Assembly (NCBI GenBank): GCA_028280915.1
Contig: JANQKX010000247.1
Location: 1-5,506, forward strand
DNA length: 5,506 nt
Origin: Kiloniellaceae bacterium
GTDB lineage: Bacteria; Pseudomonadota; Alphaproteobacteria; Kiloniellales; Kiloniellaceae
Direction: 5' to 3'
Part shown: positions 1 to 4,987 of the stretch, one piece after another
How the letters are laid out: every line of letters starts with the position of its first letter
Position numbering within the stretch: position 1 is the stretch's first letter
Made by a program: the position numbers and the translations under genes
Notes under the pieces: model-generated
What the model was told of the DNA's origin: nothing
The model's input: only the letters and a program-made list of their open reading frames with translations
The model's database searches: none

Positions 1-344
<344 letters not shown>

Positions 345-351
345 GGGTAAA

Positions 352-358
352 CCACCTT
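352..358 (-). promoter_or_regulatory. Ribosome binding site of typA
   Basis: The minus strand reads AAGGTGG, 7 bases before the GTG at 344. It is a near-ideal Shine-Dalgarno sequence, and it decides the non-ATG start of typA, since no ATG occurs near the expected N-terminus. Confidence 0.8.
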
Positions 359-364
359 GATCTT

Positions 365-423
365 TGTCCGCTCGGACAGTTTGTCTCTTTGGACAGATGT
401 GTCGCTGGGACAGTTGTGTCGTT
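365..423. repeat. 17-bp-period repeat array with dyads, upstream of typA
   Basis: The hexamer GGACAG occurs at 374-379, 391-396 and 408-413, exactly 17 bases apart. Each copy is followed after two to four bases by TGTC, so every unit is an imperfect dyad of the form GACA-N3/4-TGTC. Units two (390-406) and three (407-423) match at 14 of 17 positions; unit one is the same with a one-base shift in its right half. The array is flanked by a palindrome, TGTCCG-CT-CGGACA, at 365-378, whose right arm is the first GGACA. The array occupies about -21 to -79 relative to the typA start codon, and its last unit touches the stop codon of the kinase gene. Repeated dyads spaced by less than two helical turns suggest a multi-site operator or a structured leader. 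No known regulator's consensus was recognised. Confidence 0.6.
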
Positions 424-1402
424 AAGTCAGAAGGGTACTTAGTTTCTTTTCCGGCCGGGCCCCCAGGTGGGAGATGATCTCCGCCGCCGCGATGGCGCCG
501 ATCCGGCCGCAGTCGGGCAGGGGCAGGCCTTGGGTGTATCCATACAAGAAACCCGCCGCGTATAAATCGCCGGCCCCCGTGGTGTCAACGACCTGCGGCA
601 CCGGGACGCAGGACACCTCGTGGCGGGCGCCGTTGGCCAGGATCACCGAGCCCTTTTCGCTACGGGTGAGGATGGCCACCTCGCAATGACCCTCCACGGC
701 GGCCCGGGCGGCCTCGAAGTCTTCCGCTTGATAAAGGGAGATGATTTCATCCTCGTTGGCGAACAGCAGATCCACGTGATCGCGCACCAATTCCAGGAAG
801 GAGTCCCGGTGGCGGTCCACACAGAAGGGGTCGGACAAGGTCAGCGCCACCTTGCGGCCCGCGGCATGCGCCAATTCCGCCGCCTTCAAAAAGGCTTCCT
901 TGGCCGCTGCCGCGTCCCACAGATAGCCTTCCAGATAAGTCACCTGGGCGGTACCGATCAAAGCCGGGTCCAGATCGTCCGGTCCCAGGTTCACCGCCGC
1001 GCCCAAGAAGGTCGCCATGGTGCGCTGGGCATCGGGCGTGACCAAAACCAGACAGCGGGCCGTGGCCGGGCCGTCTGTCGCCGGCCGGCTTTCAAAGCGC
1101 ACCCCGGCGGCGCGGATGTCATGGGCGAAGATGCCGCCCAGTTGGTCGTTGCGCACCTTGCCGGTGAAGGCGCCGCTGCCGCCCAGGGAGGCAATGCCCG
1201 CCATGGTATTGGCCGCCGAGCCGCCGGACATTTCCCGGCCCGGTCCCATGGCGCCGTAAATCCGCTCGGCCACCGCGCCGTCGATCAGCGACATGGTCCC
1301 TTTGTTCATGCCCTGGGCGTCCACGAAGCCGTCCTCGGCGGCGCTGATCACGTCCACGATGGCATTGCCAATGCCCAGCACGTCGATTTTAGAAGAATCC
1401 AT
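422..1402 (-). CDS. PfkB-family carbohydrate/nucleoside kinase (adenosine-kinase-like)
   Basis: This 326-residue cytoplasmic kinase belongs to the PfkB/ribokinase superfamily, which phosphorylates sugars or nucleosides with ATP. The N-terminus IDVLGIGNAIVDV is the usual first strand and substrate-binding segment. GGSAANT at 60-66 is the first PfkB signature, NEDE at 217-220 is the metal/phosphate NxxE motif, and DTTGAGD at 273-279 is the second signature, with D279 the expected catalytic base. The ending ISHLGARPE resembles proteins annotated as adenosine kinases in alphaproteobacteria. Length is normal and no key residue is missing. The start chosen is ATG at 1402, because homologs begin close to this residue. 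An in-frame TTG at 1438 would add 12 residues (KGRSKGTEAKP) with no family support. Neither start has a strong Shine-Dalgarno; a GAAG lies 8 bases before the ATG. Exact substrate (adenosine, another nucleoside or a sugar) cannot be told from the sequence, so no symbol is given. Confidence 0.92.
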   Translation of the reverse strand: MDSSKIDVLGIGNAIVDVISAAEDGFVDAQGMNKGTMSLIDGAVAERIYGAMGPGREMSGGSAANTMAGIASLGGSGAFTGKVRNDQLGGIFAHDIRAAGVRFESRPATDGPATARCLVLVTPDAQRTMATFLGAAVNLGPDDLDPALIGTAQVTYLEGYLWDAAAAKEAFLKAAELAHAAGRKVALTLSDPFCVDRHRDSFLELVRDHVDLLFANEDEIISLYQAEDFEAARAAVEGHCEVAILTRSEKGSVILANGARHEVSCVPVPQVVDTTGAGDLYAAGFLYGYTQGLPLPDCGRIGAIAAAEIISHLGARPEKKLSTLLT

Positions 1403-1434
1403 CGGTTTTGCTTCAGTCCCTTTGCTGCGGCCTT

Positions 1435-1470
1435 TCAAATCAGGCGGCCCCTCGAATCAGTTCGAATCAG
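1435..1470. repeat. Three copies of TCRAATCAG upstream of the kinase gene
   Basis: TCAAATCAG lies at 1435-1443, and TCGAATCAG at 1452-1460 and again at 1462-1470. The last two are identical and one helical turn (10 bases) apart; the first differs at one base and is 17 bases from the second. They lie 33 to 68 bases upstream of the kinase ATG, in the divergent intergenic region. This is where a direct-repeat operator or upstream leader element of the kinase gene would be expected. No matching regulator was recognised. Confidence 0.5.
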
Positions 1471-1497
1471 AAGGTGTCGGCCTGGCCGCTCCGGCGC

Positions 1498-1526
1498 TTT
1501 CTAACGGGACTTGATGGCAACGGCAA
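1498..1526 (-). promoter_or_regulatory. Possible sigma-70-type promoter for the kinase gene
   Basis: On the minus strand TTGCCG (bases 1526-1521) is followed after exactly 17 bases by TAGAAA (1503-1498). Each hexamer matches four of six positions of the consensus. It points toward the kinase ATG about 95 bases downstream. A match this weak in a 258-base gap can occur by chance, so it is only a candidate. Confidence 0.22.
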
Positions 1527-1550
1527 GACAAGCTTTTGCTTACCCAGCTT

Positions 1551-1583
1551 GGCCCAAGCCCGGCCCAATCCCGACCCAAGCCG
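1551..1583. repeat. 11-bp tandem repeat, three units
   Basis: Three consecutive 11-base units read GGCCCAAGCCC, GGCCCAATCCC and GACCCAAGCCG. Adjacent units differ at one to three positions. The repeat lies in the divergent spacer, about 80 to 110 bases upstream of the EI24 gene. The remainder of the 1403-1660 gap holds no convincing gene. Confidence 0.5.
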
Positions 1584-1660
1584 GCCGGTCCCGGCGAAAA
1601 AATCGCGCCGTGCCCCCAAGGCACCTTGTTCGAAACCGGGAGGGGCGTTACATAGCACCC

Positions 1661-2383
1661 ATGTTTAACGCCCTTTTGCTCGCCGTTCGGCAGTCCCTGG
1701 ATCCGGCCTTTCGCAGTGTCTTCCTGCGCTCGTTTCTGGCATCCGTGGTCACCTTCATCGTGCTCTGGATCGCTTGCTGGTTCGCTCTGGATTGGCTCGG
1801 GGCGGTGCTGCATGACTGGCTGCAGAATTCCGATACCTCCGGGTGGTTGACCTCGGCCCTTTTATGGCTGTTCAGCGCCGGCGGGCTGGCCGCCGTTCTG
1901 GTCGCCAGCTTTTTCCTGTTTCCCGCCGTCATGCTGCTGACCATGTCGTTCCTCTTGGACGATATCGCCGCGGCGGTGGAGCAGCGCCATTACCCCGGTT
2001 TGCCCGCCGCCCGCGGCCAGCCCTGGGGCGAGATCATCGGCGGCGGTCTGGTGTTTGCCGGTATCACCCTTGCCTTGAACCTGGTGGCCCTGCCCTTTTA
2101 CATCGCCCTGCTATTCATTCCGCCCTTAAATCTGTTGGTTTTCTACCTGCTCAACGGTTATCTTTTGGGCCGTGAATATTTCGAGCTGGTGGCGGTGCGC
2201 CGCGTCGAGCTCACCCAATCCAATGCGCTGCGGCGGACCCACCGGGGCAAGCTGCTGGTCGCCGGCATGATCATCGCTTTTTTGCTGACTTTGCCCCTGA
2301 TCAACCTATTTACCCCGATCATTGCGACGGCTTTTATGTTACATGTTTTTCAACGTCTGCCGGCCCAGCAGGATCTGTCGTGA
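1661..2383 (+). CDS. EI24/CysZ-like integral membrane protein
   Basis: This 240-residue inner-membrane protein matches the EI24 domain family, which includes the sulfate channel CysZ; the role of the alphaproteobacterial branch is not established. Hydrophobic stretches lie at about residues 24-44, 66-97, 128-165 (long enough for two passes or a re-entrant pair) and 199-227. The conserved signature LNLLVFYLLNGYLLGREYFELVAVRR spans about 156-181, and the early DPAFRSVFLRS (14-24) is typical of the family. The ATG at 1661 is preferred because family members start just before this DPAFR block. The frame is open upstream to a TTG at 1511, but that would add 50 Pro/Arg-rich residues of no family character. 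A GGGAGGGG lies rather far upstream (about 16 bases). It is divergent from the kinase gene and lies 163 bases before the bactofilin gene on the same strand. Calling it a sulfate transporter would be over-reach: no cys gene is nearby. Confidence 0.88.
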   Translation: MFNALLLAVRQSLDPAFRSVFLRSFLASVVTFIVLWIACWFALDWLGAVLHDWLQNSDTSGWLTSALLWLFSAGGLAAVLVASFFLFPAVMLLTMSFLLDDIAAAVEQRHYPGLPAARGQPWGEIIGGGLVFAGITLALNLVALPFYIALLFIPPLNLLVFYLLNGYLLGREYFELVAVRRVELTQSNALRRTHRGKLLVAGMIIAFLLTLPLINLFTPIIATAFMLHVFQRLPAQQDLS

Positions 2384-2506
2384 TCCCCGCAGCGGCTGAC
2401 CGGGGCAACAAGGCATGATCCAGCCCCAGGCAGGTAAGGATGCGTTAGGGACCGCTATGTAAAGCCAAGCCGGAAGGCACTGGGGCGGTCAAAAATTGAA
2501 ACCCAC

Positions 2507-2526
2507 GCCGGCTCCACGGAGCCGGC
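2507..2526 (+). other. Perfect hairpin in the bactofilin leader
   Basis: GCCGGCTCC (2507-2515) and GGAGCCGGC (2518-2526) are perfect reverse complements separated by AC, giving an 8-pair GC-rich stem with a CACG loop, or 9 pairs on paper. It ends 9 bases before the Shine-Dalgarno of the bactofilin gene. There is no T-run after it, so it does not look like an intrinsic terminator for the EI24 gene. A 5' leader stem that affects mRNA stability or ribosome access is more likely. Confidence 0.55.
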
Positions 2527-2546
2527 CAACGTCCTGGGAGAGGCAT

Positions 2547-3461
2547 ATGAGTAACCTGTTCGGAAAAAAACGCTCCAAAGATACCACCGGAAAATCTTCC
2601 GACGATCTGGCGGCGCCGGCAGCTTCCTCTCCACCCCCTTCGCCCGGCCAAGCGGCGGCGCCCTCCGGCGCGGACACCACACCGCCCGCCGCGGGGGCCC
2701 GGCCCGGCATTGGTATTGAATCGCCCCTGGGGCCGCCGCCTCTGCCCGGCCGCCGCAGCACCGGCAGCGGCATCATGCATCCCCAATCCCGGCGGGGCGT
2801 GGGCAGTGCCAACCCGCCCCCTGCCGAAGAAGCGCCCGCCCCGGCTACGCCGGCGCAAACCACCCGTCAATTGGTGGTCGGCAAGGAAATCGTGCTTTCC
2901 GGCGAAATTCAAAGCTGCGAGCAGTTGCTCGTGGAAGGCCGGGTGGAAGCCCAGCTCAGCGACAGCGGCGCCCTGGAAATCGCTGAAAGCGGCCATTTCA
3001 AAGGCACCGCCATGGTCGAAAGCGCCGATATCTCCGGCAATTTCGAAGGGGACCTTTATGTCTCCGGCATTTTGTTGCTGCGGACCACCGGCCGGATCTT
3101 GGGCGACATCTATTACGGCGAACTGCAGATTGAACGGGGCGGCCGCATCAAGGGTGCCATGGACCTCTATGATCCGGCCGCCATCGAAGCCCGTTTCGGC
3201 GCGGCGACGGAGACAGCCACGGTACCAGAGGCCGAGCAGCCGATGCCGGAAGAGGCGGTTGCCGAGGTAGAACCCGAAGCACCCGCTCCAGAATCATCCG
3301 CTCCAGAATCCCCGGCGCCCGAAGCACCCACTCAAGAAATAGCCGAGTCTGAAACTGTCGGTTCCGAAACAGCCGAGGCGGATGCACCGAAAACGAAAAA
3401 GACCCCGGCCCCGGATTTGCCCCTGGCACCGGAGCCCGTGAGCGCGTCCACCAGCGCTTAA
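2547..3461 (+). CDS. Bactofilin (polymer-forming cytoskeletal protein)
   Basis: This 304-residue protein carries one bactofilin domain at about residues 109-208. Bactofilins self-assemble into nucleotide-free filaments of right-handed beta-helices on the inner face of the membrane and localise cell-wall and morphogenesis factors. The domain shows the repeating short strands with turn glycines: LVVGKEIVLSGEI, LLVEGRVEA, LEIAESGHFKG, ADISGNFEGDLYV, GRILGDIYYGEL, IERGGRIKG. The N-terminus MSNLFGKKRSK has the hydrophobic-plus-basic character of the short membrane-targeting peptide known in bactofilins. A Pro/Ala/Ser-rich linker follows at 20-107, and an acidic Pro/Glu-rich tail at about 222-304; both look disordered. 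The tail contains a 13-base direct repeat with a 15-base period (3283-3295, 3298-3310) encoding APES units. The start is ATG at 2547, with GGGAG six bases upstream. An in-frame TTG at 2496 would run through the leader hairpin and is rejected. The next gene follows after 10 bases. Confidence 0.93.
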   Translation: MSNLFGKKRSKDTTGKSSDDLAAPAASSPPPSPGQAAAPSGADTTPPAAGARPGIGIESPLGPPPLPGRRSTGSGIMHPQSRRGVGSANPPPAEEAPAPATPAQTTRQLVVGKEIVLSGEIQSCEQLLVEGRVEAQLSDSGALEIAESGHFKGTAMVESADISGNFEGDLYVSGILLLRTTGRILGDIYYGELQIERGGRIKGAMDLYDPAAIEARFGAATETATVPEAEQPMPEEAVAEVEPEAPAPESSAPESPAPEAPTQEIAESETVGSETAEADAPKTKKTPAPDLPLAPEPVSASTSA

Positions 3462-3464
3462 GGG
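3460..3464 (+). promoter_or_regulatory. Ribosome binding site overlapping the bactofilin stop codon
   Basis: AAGGG begins inside the TAA at 3459-3461 and lies seven bases before the GTG at 3472. It supports the lipoprotein start and implies that ribosomes finishing bactofilin arrive at this site, which points to translational coupling. Confidence 0.65.
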
Positions 3465-3471
3465 TCCGCTT

Positions 3472-3918
3472 GTGATCCTGCGATGGTCGGGCCGGGCCGG
3501 GCGGTCAGCTCCCCTGGCGGTGTTTCTTTTATTGGCGGCCTGTGCCACCGATCCGAGGGGGCAAGCCCCCGCTGAAACCACGGCCGCGGAACCGACACCC
3601 CCGGAGGCAACATCCAATACCGCCCGGCTGCCCGAGACTCTTCCGGACCTGGATGACGATCCGGAAAAGTTGATCGGCCTGGGGCCGGATGCCCTAACCG
3701 CCCGCTTGGGCATGCCCGAGCTGGTGCGCCGCGAGGCCCCGGCGGAAATCTGGCAGTACCGCACCGACGACTGTGTGTTCGATCTGTTTTTGTATGAACG
3801 GGACGGCGGGCCCCAGGTCACCTATCTGGAAGCCCGGGACGGCGAGGCCCGGAAGGTGCCCGCCCAACCCTGCCTGAACCAGATCCTGCGGGCCCAGCTG
3901 GAGGCCGCCAGCAGCTAA
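3472..3918 (+). CDS. Small lipoprotein, possibly BamE/SmpA-like fold; function unknown
   Basis: This 148-residue protein has a basic N-terminus (MILRWSGRAGR), a hydrophobic run and the lipobox L-A-A-C ending at C24, so it should be lipidated and face the periplasm. A Pro/Ala/Thr-rich linker (about 26-63) leads to a small C-terminal domain. The pattern LIGLGPDALTARLGMPELVRRE then EIWQYR recalls the small BamE/SmpA-type fold (helix, 'LG.P' turn, then strands containing W.Y). This fold resemblance is inferred by eye. Two cysteines in the mature domain, C101 and C134, could form a disulfide. The GTG at 3472 is chosen for the lipobox position and for the AAGGG seven bases before it. That AAGGG includes the last two bases of the bactofilin stop codon, so the two genes are almost certainly co-transcribed and perhaps coupled. 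The operon context suggests an envelope role linked to bactofilin; no function is proven. Confidence 0.85.
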   Translation: MILRWSGRAGRSAPLAVFLLLAACATDPRGQAPAETTAAEPTPPEATSNTARLPETLPDLDDDPEKLIGLGPDALTARLGMPELVRREAPAEIWQYRTDDCVFDLFLYERDGGPQVTYLEARDGEARKVPAQPCLNQILRAQLEAASS

Positions 3919-3926
3919 TCTGTACA

Positions 3927-4943
3927 TTACCGTTCATCGACCACCGTCATTTCCGTGTCCTGGCGCCACTCTCGCGGCGGATCCTCGGCGCCATTTCGCG
4001 TGACGGTGATGGTCCCGCGCCACTGGCCGGGAACGAGCCCCCCATCGGGCGCCTTACGGCCGCCATAGCGGAAAACAAACTGCTGGTCCTTATCGATCTC
4101 GCTGGTGCCGTCATAAAAAACCGCGCCATCGGGTGCCCAAATCTGGAAGCGCCAGCGGTCCCCCGCCCGGGCGCCAAGGGCCTTGCCGGTCAGGACCATG
4201 GCCTGCGCGTTCACGGATAGGCCTTGATCGGCCCCGCCGAGCCAAACCTGGTCCTGATCGGGCACGGAGCCCCCGAGTTCCGCGCTCAGCAAGGCCAGGG
4301 GCTCATAGCCGACGGAAGCATCTTCCCACAGAGACGCTCCGCCCTCGCCGCACACCTGGGTCACGGGCTGACCGTCAAAGGGATCGATGGCCGCGCCATC
4401 TCGGAAGAGATTCAAATGGACGTGGGGAAACTGCGTCTCCCCCGACAGGCCCACTTGGCCCAGGGGGTCGCCGGCCTGCACTTGGTCGCCAACCGCAACC
4501 ATGAGCGTTCCCTTACGTAAATGGCAGTATTGACTTTGCCAGCCACCGCCGTGATCGATCAGCAAACCATTACCGCATTCCCGGCCTGACGCCGGCACAC
4601 GCCGCTGGGTACCCACACCCCCTTCCGGCTCCCCGTCCCTCAAGCGGATCACCTCGCCGGGGGCGACGGCCACCACATCCACCCCCTCAGCCATGGCGGC
4701 CAAGCTGGCCAGAGTGATATCCGTGCCCCGATGGCCCTCTTGGGTGCGGGTGCCACAGGTATAATCGCTCCGGCTCTCGCCGTCCCCCCGGTCGGGATAG
4801 CGCGCCACCCAACAATCTTCCCCCAAGGCGCAATCCAGCGGCAGCCGCAAGGATGGCCGTTCGTCGGCCCGCGCTGGCAGATCCGGCAACGCACCAATCC
4901 CCAAAACGCCGAAAAAGCACAGAAAAAGCGCAAACCTTGTCAC
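3927..4943 (-). CDS. Exported M23-family metallopeptidase (LytM/lysostaphin type)
   Basis: This 338-residue protein begins with a signal peptide (MTRFALFLCFFGVLGIG, ending at ARA before DERP, residue 26), so it acts in the periplasm, probably as a zinc endopeptidase on peptidoglycan cross-links. The M23 zinc ligands are present: H71 and D75 in HRGTD, and H176 in HVH (174-176). H141 in QYCHL is the usual second catalytic histidine. The site is therefore intact, unlike degenerate EnvC/NlpD-type LytM regulators. Six cysteines in the mature part (about 38, 44, 63, 123, 140, 198) could form disulfides. After the peptidase domain, about 120 residues (from 215) look like a beta-rich domain, perhaps for binding or autoregulation; I do not recognise it. 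The start is GTG at 4943, preceded by GGAAAGG with five bases between. An in-frame GTG at 4991 overlaps the nth stop but has no good Shine-Dalgarno. It follows nth on the same strand and converges on the lipoprotein gene. Confidence 0.92.
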   Translation of the reverse strand: MTRFALFLCFFGVLGIGALPDLPARADERPSLRLPLDCALGEDCWVARYPDRGDGESRSDYTCGTRTQEGHRGTDITLASLAAMAEGVDVVAVAPGEVIRLRDGEPEGGVGTQRRVPASGRECGNGLLIDHGGGWQSQYCHLRKGTLMVAVGDQVQAGDPLGQVGLSGETQFPHVHLNLFRDGAAIDPFDGQPVTQVCGEGGASLWEDASVGYEPLALLSAELGGSVPDQDQVWLGGADQGLSVNAQAMVLTGKALGARAGDRWRFQIWAPDGAVFYDGTSEIDKDQQFVFRYGGRKAPDGGLVPGQWRGTITVTRNGAEDPPREWRQDTEMTVVDER

Positions 4944-4948
4944 TTGAA

Positions 4949-4955
4949 CCTTTCC
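4949..4955 (-). promoter_or_regulatory. Ribosome binding site deciding the M23 peptidase start
   Basis: The minus strand reads GGAAAGG, five bases before the GTG at 4943. It favours this start over the GTG at 4991, which lacks a comparable site, and it gives a compact signal peptide beginning MTRF. Confidence 0.7.
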
Positions 4956-4987
4956 GCTCTGTTTCGCGCCGGGGCGCAGTCGCCGCC

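Noticed and set aside
620..1504. Long plus-strand open frame (294 codons) opposite the kinase gene
   Set aside because: It is antisense to a clear PfkB kinase. Its Arg/His/Gln/Gly-rich composition is typical of a high-GC shadow frame, and no domain is recognisable.
1511..1540. TTGATG at 1511-1516 as a -35 box for the EI24 gene
   Set aside because: The expected -10 position reads TTTTGC, too poor a match to call.
1511..1660. 50-codon N-terminal extension of the EI24 protein from a TTG
   Set aside because: Pro/Arg-rich, not family-like, and overlaps the tandem repeat; family members start close to the ATG at 1661.
2385..2405. CCCCG...CGGGG inverted repeat right after the EI24 stop as an intrinsic terminator
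   Set aside because: The stem is short with an 11-base interior and is followed by CAACAAGG rather than a T-run, so termination is not supported.
2433..2461. TATGTA at 2456-2461 as a -10 box of a bactofilin promoter
   Set aside because: No acceptable -35 hexamer 16-18 bases upstream; a single weak hexamer is not evidence.
2445..2996. Minus-strand open frame opposite the bactofilin N-terminal region
   Set aside because: Gly/Arg-rich translation arises from the Pro/Ala-rich coding strand; no start signal or family resemblance.
3294..3821. Minus-strand open frame across bactofilin tail and lipoprotein
   Set aside because: Ser/Arg/Gly-rich shadow of two supported plus-strand genes.
4133..4520. 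Overlapping plus-strand frames opposite the M23 gene
   Set aside because: Both lie inside the well-supported peptidase gene on the other strand and show no family features.
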